Assembly: GCF_002161055.1 (NCBI RefSeq)
Contig: NZ_NFLT01000011.1
Span: 1 to 64,000, forward strand
Source of the DNA: Tyzzerella sp. An114
GTDB taxonomy: Bacteria > Bacillota > Clostridia > Lachnospirales > Anaerotignaceae
Length of the DNA stretch: 64,000 nucleotides
Direction of reading: 5' to 3'
Both the position numbers and the translations under genes were made by a program. Shown here piece by piece: positions 54,850-62,783 of the stretch (position 1 is its first letter; the number at the start of each line of letters is the position of its first letter). Under the pieces are notes generated by a model. The model had not been told where the DNA came from, did no database searches, and saw only the letters and a list, made by a program, of their open reading frames with translations.

Positions 54850-56013
54850 ATGATTTCCACAGAGATTTTTTATGAAAAACAAAAAAATGGAATAAAGATT
54901 ACAGGCATAAAGGGGAGAGTTTCTGAAATACGTATACCTGATACTATAAATGGTATAACTGTTTCTGAGATAGGAGATTATGCTTTTTATACTGAAAATG
55001 AGTTTTTGCCAAATGATAAAGAAGATGAAATTTCATATATATTCATAGAAGGTGAAAAAGATTGTGAAAGCGACGAAGGAGAAGCTATAAAACGCATATA
55101 TATTCCTGACACTGTTACAAAAATAGGAAAATATGCTTTTTGTGGTTGTAAATATTTATACTATATACATTTACCTGAAAATCTTGAAAATATTTCAGAA
55201 TATATGCTATCTGGTTGTGAGTCTTTGGAAAATATTTATATACCTGAAGGTATACAGAATACAGAAAGCTATGCTTTTCATAATTGTAGAAATATTAAAA
55301 GTATAGATATTCCTGAAGGCTGTAAGTCTGTTGGAAACTATGTTTTTTATAATTGTAGAAATATTGAGAGTGTTGTTTTACCTAAAAGCCTTGAGAAGAC
55401 AGGTACAGGAATGTTTTTAAATTGTATAAGACTTAAATATATAACTTTTGGAAAATATATAAATGTGGCGGATATTATAGCGCCTCTAACTCAAGAATTA
55501 CATATAATAGTTGATTTTGATTATGGGCAAAGAGCAAAATTAGTTGTTCCTGATTTTCAATATGAGTATATAGAGGATACTCCCGCAAGACTTTTTCATC
55601 AAGTAAATTATGGAACAGGTCATATATTTCATCAGTGTATAAGAAATTCTGGTATTGATTTTAGACATTATGACTCATATTTCTATCTTACAAAACGTGA
55701 AGATGGAAATGTTATGGTAATGCTATTTGCCATGTATCGTTTGGAATATCCTTATAAACTTACTGATGATAAAAAGCAAATATATTTAGACTATATAAGA
55801 GAAAATATAAAGTTTACATCAGAGTATTATATATCTTTGGGAGATGTTGAAAAAATAAAACTTTTAACAAAATGGGGACTTTTTGATGAGAAAAGTGCTG
55901 ATTATGCCATGAAATTTTCAGGTGAAAATGGAAAGACTGATATAACATCTTTTATTATGGACTATTGCCATAAAAATTTTAAAAGCAATAAAACTAAAAC
56001 ATTTGAACTTTAA
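54850..56013 (+). CDS. BspA-type leucine-rich-repeat protein
   Basis: A 387-aa protein without a signal peptide. Residues about 1-215 hold BspA-like LRR_5 repeats (for example RIYIPDTVTKIGKYAFCGC and IHLPENLENISEYMLSGC, repeated about every 23 residues). The C-terminal half (about 240-387) is not a repeat and looks helical. In most bacteria such LRR proteins are surface-exposed, but lack of a signal here suggests a cytoplasmic protein-binding role. It ends 12 bp before the VWA-protein gene and is probably the first gene of that operon. Confidence 0.85.
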   Translation: MISTEIFYEKQKNGIKITGIKGRVSEIRIPDTINGITVSEIGDYAFYTENEFLPNDKEDEISYIFIEGEKDCESDEGEAIKRIYIPDTVTKIGKYAFCGCKYLYYIHLPENLENISEYMLSGCESLENIYIPEGIQNTESYAFHNCRNIKSIDIPEGCKSVGNYVFYNCRNIESVVLPKSLEKTGTGMFLNCIRLKYITFGKYINVADIIAPLTQELHIIVDFDYGQRAKLVVPDFQYEYIEDTPARLFHQVNYGTGHIFHQCIRNSGIDFRHYDSYFYLTKREDGNVMVMLFAMYRLEYPYKLTDDKKQIYLDYIRENIKFTSEYYISLGDVEKIKLLTKWGLFDEKSADYAMKFSGENGKTDITSFIMDYCHKNFKSNKTKTFEL

Positions 56014-56025
56014 GGGGTGATGAAT

Positions 56026-57381
56026 TTGAATGAAACCCACAGAAAACTTATTGAAGTAGGAGAAAAAATATTAAAATCATCAAGGAATGAACTTTATATA
56101 TCAATGCGTTTTCTTGATACAGCTTTAAGTGGACTTTCCTATGAAATGAACCTTTCAACACTGTATACAGGTACAGACGGTATAAAAATATTGTATAATC
56201 CAAGATTTTTAACGGATAAATATTTGTCTGATAGAATACTTGTAAATAGACTTTATATGCATATGATACTTCATTGTATATTTAGACATCCTTTTAACAG
56301 AGGAAAAAAAAATGAAGAACTTTATAATATTGCCTGTGATATTGCCGTTGAGTCTATAATAGATAGTTTACCTTTTAAATGTCTTAAATTAACTGTTTCT
56401 GATAAAAGAGTTGAAGTTTATGAAAGACTTAGAAGGAAACTAAAGGTTTTGACTGCTGAGGGTATTTATGAGAAATTAAAAGAAGAAAATTTATCTGTAA
56501 GAGAAATTGCAAAATTACAGCTTGAGTTTAGAGAATGTGACCATGTTTTCTGGCAAAATGATGATGATAAAAATAATAATGATAATCAAAATGATAGGGA
56601 CAATGATAATAATAATGAAAACAATAGTCAAAATGAGTTATCTAAAAAATGGCAGGATATAAGCGAAAAAACCCAAACAAACCTTGAAACTCTATCAAGA
56701 GATATAGGAGATATGGTTGGAGATATTATTTCTTATTTAAAAGTCGAAAATCGAGAAAGATATAACTATAAAAGATTTTTAGAAAAGTTTGTAACTTTAA
56801 GTGAAAATATTCATATAGATGATGATTCTTATGACTATATATTTTATACTTATGGTCTTAATATCTATGGTAATATGCCTCTTATAGAGCCTTTAGAGTA
56901 TAAAGAAGAAAAAAAGATTGAGGAACTTGTGATTGCTATTGATACATCTGAATCTTGTGAAGGAGACACAATAAAAACTTTTTTAGAGGAGACATATTCT
57001 ATACTTTTAAATAATGAAAGTTTTTTCAGAAAATTTAATGTACATATAATACAGTGTGATGCAGGAATACAGAGAGATTTTAAAGCTCAATCAAAAGAAG
57101 ATATAGAAAGATTTATGGATAACTTTCAAATTTCAGGAATGGGCGGAACAGATTTTAGACCAACATTTGAGTATGTTGAAAAACTCATTGAAGAGGGAGA
57201 ATTTAAAAATTTAAAAGGGCTTATATATTTTACAGATGGTTGGGGTGTTTTTCCGAAAAAAATGCCTTCTTTTGAAACTGCTTTTGTTTTTATAGATGAA
57301 GAATACAATGACAAGACTGTACCACCATGGGCATTAAAAGTTGTTTTAGGTAAAAATGATATTTTAGAAAGAAGGGATTAA
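56026..57381 (+). CDS. VWA-like (DUF2201) protein with degenerate metallopeptidase motif
   Basis: A 451-aa cytoplasmic protein. The N-terminal half is a DUF2201_N-like putative metallopeptidase domain with H79-MIL-H83 and H88 (YMHMILHCIFRH), where the Glu of HExxH is Met. The centre is an Asp/Asn-rich low-complexity linker. The C-terminal half is a VWA-like domain whose metal site is intact (DTSES at LVIAIDTSES, GGTDFRP, YFTDGWG). The start is the TTG at 56026 after AAGGGGTG. It precedes an AAA ATPase, forming a MoxR-VWA type module with the LRR gene. Substrate unknown. Confidence 0.8.
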   Translation: MNETHRKLIEVGEKILKSSRNELYISMRFLDTALSGLSYEMNLSTLYTGTDGIKILYNPRFLTDKYLSDRILVNRLYMHMILHCIFRHPFNRGKKNEELYNIACDIAVESIIDSLPFKCLKLTVSDKRVEVYERLRRKLKVLTAEGIYEKLKEENLSVREIAKLQLEFRECDHVFWQNDDDKNNNDNQNDRDNDNNNENNSQNELSKKWQDISEKTQTNLETLSRDIGDMVGDIISYLKVENRERYNYKRFLEKFVTLSENIHIDDDSYDYIFYTYGLNIYGNMPLIEPLEYKEEKKIEELVIAIDTSESCEGDTIKTFLEETYSILLNNESFFRKFNVHIIQCDAGIQRDFKAQSKEDIERFMDNFQISGMGGTDFRPTFEYVEKLIEEGEFKNLKGLIYFTDGWGVFPKKMPSFETAFVFIDEEYNDKTVPPWALKVVLGKNDILERRD

Positions 57382-57384
57382 ATT

Positions 57385-58923
57385 TTGAATATAAAAAGAG
57401 CTAAAGAGGAAATTAAAAATACTGTAAAAGCCTATCTTGCAAAAGATGAATTTGGAGAATATATTATACCTTCTGTGAGACAGCGTCCTATACTTCTTAT
57501 GGGTGCTCCTGGTATAGGAAAGACTGCTGTTATGGAGCAGATTGCAGGAGAGTGTTCAATAGGTCTTGTATCTTATAGTATAACTCATCATACAAGACAG
57601 AGTGCTGTTGGATTACCTTTTATAAGTAAAAAAATATATGGTGGCAAAGAGTATTCTGTAACAGAATATACTATGAGTGAGATTATAGCATCTGTATATG
57701 ACAAAATAACAGAGACAGGTTTTAAAGAGGGTATACTCTTTATAGATGAAGTAAATTGTGTATCTGAAACTCTTGCACCTTCAATGCTTCAATTTTTACA
57801 AGCAAAAACATTTGGTACACATAAAGTGCCTGAAGGCTGGATTATTGTTACAGCAGGAAATCCACCAGAATATAATAAATCTGTAAGAGAATTTGATGTT
57901 GTAACTTTAGACCGTATGAAGGTTATAAATGTTGAGCCAGATTATGATGTTTGGAAAGAATATGCATGGAGAAAGGGAATTAATGGTGCTATACTTTCAT
58001 ATTTAGATATAAAGAAAAGTAATTTTTATATTATGGAAAATACTGTTGATGGCAAACGATTTGTAACTGCCAGAGGTTGGGAAGACCTTTCAACAGTCCT
58101 TGATGTTTATAAAAAACTTGGAATTAAGGCTGATGAAAATTTTGTTTATCAATATTTACAGCATAAAAAGACAGCTAAAGATTTTGCAAATTATATTGAG
58201 CTTTATGAAAAATATCGTACAGATTATAATATATCAAATATATTAAATGGAAATTATAGCGATGAAGCTGTTAAAAAGCTTGAAAATGCACCTTTTGATG
58301 AAAAACTTAGTGTTATAGGTCTTATATTAAGTAGTCTTTCTGAAAGCTTCAGAGAGTCTTTTGTGGAAGATTTACACACAGAAAGACTTTATACAGTACT
58401 TAAAGAAATTAGAGATAAATTTCAAAGTCCATATTGTAAAGATACAGATTTCAAATCAATTATTGAAACTGTTATTGATGATGAAAAAGCTGTTTTTGAC
58501 CATAAGAAAAAAACAAATCTTATAGACAAAACAGAATCAAAAGCCTATAACATGACAATAGAAAATCTTGAAAATTATATAAATGGTGCTTTGAAAAAAG
58601 ACCTTTCGAATAAAGATGATGTTTTCCAATATATAAAAGAAGAGTTTTCAAATGTTGTCGAAAATCGTCAAAATATTATTAATAATACATCAGAGTTTTT
58701 AAATAACGCTTTTGGATTTATTGAAAAAACATTCGGTACTGGTCAAGAAATGGTTATATTTATTACAGAACTTACAGCTAACTACTATAGTGTTAAGTTT
58801 ATAAAAGAAAATGGCTGCGATAAATATTTTGAGTATAACAAAGAATTGCTTTTTGATGAAAAAGAAAAATCAATAATAAAAGATATAGAGAACGCAAAAA
58901 CAGAAATTAATTTGCTTTTCTAA
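57385..58923 (+). CDS. MoxR-type AAA+ ATPase
   Basis: A 512-aa ATPase of the MoxR/AAA_5 clade. Walker A is GAPGIGKT (40-47), Walker B is ILFIDEVN, and the sensor region is IIVTAGNPPEY. The part after residue 300 is helical and resembles no domain I know. MoxR ATPases usually act on a partner with a VWA domain, here the gene 3 bp upstream. The TTG at 57385 follows GAAGGGA. This is the last gene of the LRR-VWA-ATPase operon; the target of the complex is unknown. Confidence 0.85.
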   Translation: MNIKRAKEEIKNTVKAYLAKDEFGEYIIPSVRQRPILLMGAPGIGKTAVMEQIAGECSIGLVSYSITHHTRQSAVGLPFISKKIYGGKEYSVTEYTMSEIIASVYDKITETGFKEGILFIDEVNCVSETLAPSMLQFLQAKTFGTHKVPEGWIIVTAGNPPEYNKSVREFDVVTLDRMKVINVEPDYDVWKEYAWRKGINGAILSYLDIKKSNFYIMENTVDGKRFVTARGWEDLSTVLDVYKKLGIKADENFVYQYLQHKKTAKDFANYIELYEKYRTDYNISNILNGNYSDEAVKKLENAPFDEKLSVIGLILSSLSESFRESFVEDLHTERLYTVLKEIRDKFQSPYCKDTDFKSIIETVIDDEKAVFDHKKKTNLIDKTESKAYNMTIENLENYINGALKKDLSNKDDVFQYIKEEFSNVVENRQNIINNTSEFLNNAFGFIEKTFGTGQEMVIFITELTANYYSVKFIKENGCDKYFEYNKELLFDEKEKSIIKDIENAKTEINLLF

Positions 58924-58928
58924 AATTT

Positions 58929-58962
58929 TTAAAAAGCCTCCTTTTTTGGAGGTTTTTTTATT
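58929..58962 (+). terminator. Intrinsic terminator after AAA+ ATPase
   Basis: GCCTCC pairs with GGAGGT across a T-rich loop and is followed by a T-run. Confidence 0.7.
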
Positions 58963-59024
58963 TTTTAAAATAAATTTGATAATTGATGAATATATTTATA
59001 AAAAAACATTGTGAGGTTTTATTT

Positions 59025-59810
59025 ATGAATAATGGGAAAATAATTGAAATTATCAAAAAAAAGGCTGAGTACATAGGAGTTTGTGTTTGTTTACTTTTAA
59101 TAGCTGTTTTTGCAGGAAAAAGAACAACAGTTCAAGTTTTTAACCAACTATTTGCTGAAAATGAAAGGAAATTGCCTATATACTGTGTTGATACTCCTGA
59201 AAAGAAAGTAGCTATAAGTTTTGATGCAGCTTGGGGCGCTGATGATACAGATGAACTTCTTAGAATACTAGATGAAAACGATGTTAAAACAACATTTTTT
59301 ATGTGTGGTTATTGGGTTGAAGATTATCCAGAGGAAGTAAAAAAAATTGCTGAAGCTGGTCATGATTTAGGAAATCATTCATCAACTCATCCTCATATGA
59401 GCCAGATGTCGAAAGAACAAATTAAAAATGAACTTATGACTGCCCACGAAAAAGTTAAAGAGCTAACAGGTCAAGATATGTTTCTTTTCCGTCCACCTTT
59501 CGGAGAGTATGATAATAAAGTTATAGAAGCTGCTGAGGAATGTGGATATTATACAATACAATGGGATGTTGATAGTTTAGATTGGAAAGAATATGGAGTA
59601 GAACATGAAATAAGTCAAGTATTAAACCATAAACATCTTGGTAATGGTTCAATAATATTATTTCATAATGATGCTAAATATACACCAGAGGCCTTAGATA
59701 GTATAATAAAAGGTCTTAAGGAGAATGGGTATGAAATAGTTCCTTTATCTGATCTTATAATAAAAAATGATTATCATATTGACCATGAAGGTCGTCAAAT
59801 AAAGAATTAA
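59025..59810 (+). CDS. Membrane-anchored polysaccharide deacetylase (NodB type)
   Basis: A 261-aa NodB-fold deacetylase with an N-terminal anchor (YIGVCVCLLLIAVFAG). Motif 1 is SFDAAWGADDT, motif 2 HSSTHPHMS, motif 3 RPPFGEYD, motif 4 the QWDVDSLDW region, and the last motif is LFHNDAKYTP. This set resembles the PdaB/chitooligosaccharide-deacetylase group that acts on peptidoglycan or chitin-like substrates. The ATG at 59025 follows GTGAGG with proper spacing; a longer frame from 58983 lacks a site. The gene stands alone between two terminators. Confidence 0.9.
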   Translation: MNNGKIIEIIKKKAEYIGVCVCLLLIAVFAGKRTTVQVFNQLFAENERKLPIYCVDTPEKKVAISFDAAWGADDTDELLRILDENDVKTTFFMCGYWVEDYPEEVKKIAEAGHDLGNHSSTHPHMSQMSKEQIKNELMTAHEKVKELTGQDMFLFRPPFGEYDNKVIEAAEECGYYTIQWDVDSLDWKEYGVEHEISQVLNHKHLGNGSIILFHNDAKYTPEALDSIIKGLKENGYEIVPLSDLIIKNDYHIDHEGRQIKN

Positions 59811-59821
59811 TATAAAATAAA

Positions 59822-59854
59822 CAAAAAAGGCGGTTAAAAAACCGCCTTTTTTAT
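59822..59854. terminator. Bidirectional terminator, deacetylase / PepSY protein
   Basis: AAAAAGGCGGTT pairs with AACCGCCTTTTTT across a 4-nt loop between convergent genes. Confidence 0.88.
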
Positions 59855-59857
59855 TAA

Positions 59858-61120
59858 TTAATCATTATAATCAGATTCAATTTCAAGTATAGCACCAGTT
59901 TTTGCATTTATTTTACATTCATATTCAATTCTTCCTAAACGAATTTCAAATTCATATACAAGCTGGCCATCATCATAATCCATTTCATATTTTACAAAAT
60001 AGTTATCATTATCATTTAAGCCTATATATTTTAAAATAACCTTTTTAGCTTCGTCAATAGATAATGTTTTGTCACTGTTAGATGTATAGTTTTCTGCGTC
60101 ATAGTCGAAATCAATTATTTTTCCTGTTGTTGCATCTATTTCGTAATCATATTCATTATTTCCTTTATAAAATTCTATTTCATATATTTTTTTCCCGTCT
60201 TCATAATTAATTTTTGTTTTTACGAATTTAACATTATTTGATTTAAGACCAGCATGGTTAAGAGCTATTTCTTTAGCTTTTTCAAGACCTATATCATCGT
60301 TAATTTCAGGTTTAGTCCAATTATCTATATTATAGTCGTGATCTAAAACTTTTCCTGTTTCTGCATCTATTACATAGTCATATTCTCTTTCATTTGAATA
60401 AAATTCAATATCATAAACCCATTCGCCATTTACTTTATTTAATTCCGTTCTTACGAATTTAACAGTATTTTCTGTTTCAAGGGCATGTTTCAAAGCAAGT
60501 CTCTGAGCTTCTTTTCTTCCTATATAACCACTAGATATTTCTTCTTTATCGACAGTTTCAAAGCTATCAGCATCAGTAACTGTAAAGTCTCCATTTAATG
60601 TAACAATTTTATCTGTTGCATTCCATAATACTTCTTTGTTCATTATTTCTCCAATTGAACGAAGTGGAAGATATGTACTTCCGTTATAAAGGATTGGATA
60701 AATTCTAGTTCCATTAGCGGAATAGAAAGTTTTTTCTATATCATCAATTATTATTGTAAAATCTTGTCTTTCTTGTATTATAATATTTTTTTTAGCTATA
60801 TCAGGATTATCTTTATTTGATGATGTAGCATCTCTTTTTCCACTTATAGTAATAGTTTTATTATCCTCGTCCCAGTTAACATTTTTACCCATAATTTCAC
60901 CTATTGCACGTAAAGGAAGATATGTACTATCCTTATACAATATAGGATATGCAGCATCGCCATTTGCTGTTTTGAAATTAATTTCACTGCCATCAACTAT
61001 TATTGTAAAGTCAGGTCTAAGCTGTGCATCTTTTGAAGAAATGGCTTCATTTGCTATTATAGGTATAGCTGTTGTAATAGTTAATATTGCAGTTGTTATA
61101 AATACAAAATGCTTTTTCAT
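59858..61120 (-). CDS. Secreted protein with copper-amine-oxidase N repeats and three PepSY domains
   Basis: A 420-aa secreted protein. A signal peptide (MKKHFVFITTAILTITTAIP) is followed by two Cu-amine-oxidase N-terminal type domains (about 35-93 and 112-175; YLPLRAIGEIMGK and YLPLRSIGEIMNK), then three PepSY repeats, each with a YEIDATTGKI-type end (about 200-420). PepSY domains often inhibit or bind extracellular peptidases. No catalytic residues of an oxidase are present. It probably binds a surface polymer or protease; function is inferred. Confidence 0.88.
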   Translation of the reverse strand: MKKHFVFITTAILTITTAIPIIANEAISSKDAQLRPDFTIIVDGSEINFKTANGDAAYPILYKDSTYLPLRAIGEIMGKNVNWDEDNKTITISGKRDATSSNKDNPDIAKKNIIIQERQDFTIIIDDIEKTFYSANGTRIYPILYNGSTYLPLRSIGEIMNKEVLWNATDKIVTLNGDFTVTDADSFETVDKEEISSGYIGRKEAQRLALKHALETENTVKFVRTELNKVNGEWVYDIEFYSNEREYDYVIDAETGKVLDHDYNIDNWTKPEINDDIGLEKAKEIALNHAGLKSNNVKFVKTKINYEDGKKIYEIEFYKGNNEYDYEIDATTGKIIDFDYDAENYTSNSDKTLSIDEAKKVILKYIGLNDNDNYFVKYEMDYDDGQLVYEFEIRLGRIEYECKINAKTGAILEIESDYND

Positions 61121-61233
61121 AAATACTCCTCCTTTTTATTATGGATTAGTAATTGATTTATTTATTATATTATAACATATAGTTATTTTTATTACTATAA
61201 GCACATTATTTTTGAAATAAAATTGTAACGATT

Positions 61234-61431
61234 TTAATCTGTTTTAAGATTATTTTCTTTTATAAGTCTTAAAGCTATCATCTTATTCATATGTTTAGCT
61301 ATAGCTATTGTAGTTTTACCATTACTATAAATACTATGATCTCCTTTTCCTTTACGCACAAATACATATCCATTTTTTTTGAGTATTTCTTTAAATTCTC
61401 TTATGTTATATGCCCTTGGACGGTTACTCAT
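61234..61431 (-). CDS. HicA-type toxin homologue (orphan)
   Basis: A 65-aa protein of the HicA/YcfA family, a small dsRBD-like fold. It begins MSNRPRAYNIREFKEILKKNGY and carries the catalytic-type His in GKGDHSIY. HicA toxins are mRNA interferases normally paired with a HicB antitoxin of about 130 aa. I see no HicB in either direction: the next genes are endonuclease IV and a PepSY protein. It may therefore be an orphan or a non-toxic relative. Starts at the ATG at 61431 after GGAGG. Confidence 0.8.
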   Translation of the reverse strand: MSNRPRAYNIREFKEILKKNGYVFVRKGKGDHSIYSNGKTTIAIAKHMNKMIALRLIKENNLKTD

Positions 61432-61556
61432 AAAAATCCTCCTTAATGAATTGTATTGTGCTAAGTATGTATATTATTAATTATATCAAATAATTTTAAT
61501 TTGTGTATTATAGTTTGATTTTTGTTATATAAATATTTCTTTTATAAATAAAAAGT

Positions 61557-62387
61557 TTAATTATAATTTCTCTTTAAGAGTTCTATTTCATATGCATATC
61601 CTGAAAGTTCGTTAGGCGTTTCAAGATAAAAAGGAAGTTTTCTTAGTAATGGATGATTTATTATTCTTTTAAAAGCTTCTAAACCTATATAACCCATACC
61701 AATTTTTTCATGACGATCTTTATGGCTTCCAAAAGGATTTTTACTATCATTTATATGTATAGCTTTTAATTTATCAATTCCTATTATGGAATTAAATTCC
61801 TCTAAAGCATTATCGAGATTATTAACTATATCATATCCAGCATCATACATATGACAGGTATCAAAACATATACCGATTTTATGTGATAGATTAACATTAT
61901 CAATTATAGCTTTAAGTTCTTTGAAATTTTTTCCTATTTCAGTACCTTTACCAGACATAGTTTCGAGAAGTATAGTAGTTGTCTGTTCTTCTTTTAAGAT
62001 ATTATTTAATACATCAGAAATCAGCTCAATTCCTTTTTCTTTACCTTGACCTACGTGGCTTCCTGGATGAAAGTTATACATATTGCCTGGTATATATTCC
62101 ATTCTTTTAAGGTCGTCTTCCATTGTCATAAATGCAAACTCTCTTATTTTATTATCAGCAGATGCACAATTTAAAGTATATGGTGCATGGGCTAGTATTT
62201 TTGTAAAGTTATTTTCATTCATTAATTTTAATAGTTTATTTATATCATTTTCATCTATATTTTTAGCTTTACTTCCTCTAGGATTTCTTGTAAAGAACTG
62301 AAATGTATTGGCATTTATTTTCAATGCTTCTTTACCCATATTATAAAATCCTTTTGATGAAGATAGATGACAGCCTATATTAAGCAT
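61557..62387 (-). CDS. nfo: Endonuclease IV
   Basis: A 276-aa AP endonuclease of the xylose-isomerase-like fold, cutting at abasic sites during base-excision repair. Recognisable residues are [15 protein letters not shown] at the N-terminus, [37 protein letters not shown] and [20 protein letters not shown], which contain the zinc-binding His, Glu and Asp residues. The ATG at 62387 follows GGAGG; the TTG 15 bp upstream is part of that site. Full length (about 280). Probably monocistronic. Confidence 0.95.
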   Translation of the reverse strand: MLNIGCHLSSSKGFYNMGKEALKINANTFQFFTRNPRGSKAKNIDENDINKLLKLMNENNFTKILAHAPYTLNCASADNKIREFAFMTMEDDLKRMEYIPGNMYNFHPGSHVGQGKEKGIELISDVLNNILKEEQTTTILLETMSGKGTEIGKNFKELKAIIDNVNLSHKIGICFDTCHMYDAGYDIVNNLDNALEEFNSIIGIDKLKAIHINDSKNPFGSHKDRHEKIGMGYIGLEAFKRIINHPLLRKLPFYLETPNELSGYAYEIELLKRNYN

Positions 62388-62783
62388 ATAATATACCTCC
62401 AAAATTTTATTTTTAAATATTATACCTTGTTTTATATAGTTATTACAATATTGTACTTTTAAGAAAGGATGTTCGATATATTCTGATGATTTAGTGAATT
62501 TTGCAAAATTTTTAAAAAATGAGCAAAATTTTTAAAATTAAAATTTAATTTTTATTAATGATGTACATATATATTTTTTTAATAAGCTGTAGTCAATTAA
62601 ATTGACTACAGCTTTAAAGTCTATAAAATTCATAAGAACATATGTTTCTATATTATCCTTTGATATATAAAGAGTTTTAAATAATAAAATAATATTTATA
62701 TGTTATATAAAAATAAATTACTTATTATTCCATTGTTTAATAATTAATTTTATCTTATAATAGTATAAACTAAAGGAGGTTTT
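62388..62783. other. AT-rich intergenic region with a hairpin
   Basis: Almost 400 bp without a gene, between divergent nfo and the secreted protein. It contains one strong inverted repeat (62585-62613) and an AAAGGAGG ribosome site at its right end. No other element seen. Confidence 0.5.
62585..62613. repeat. Perfect inverted repeat without an adjacent gene end
   Basis: AGCTGTAGTCAATT pairs exactly with AATTGACTACAGCT around a single base. It lacks a convincing U-tail on either strand and does not follow a gene, so it is not clearly a terminator. Confidence 0.6.

Noticed and set aside
61121-61556. HicB antitoxin near the HicA homologue
   Set aside because: No frame of about 100-140 codons with HicB features lies on either strand in the gaps around it.
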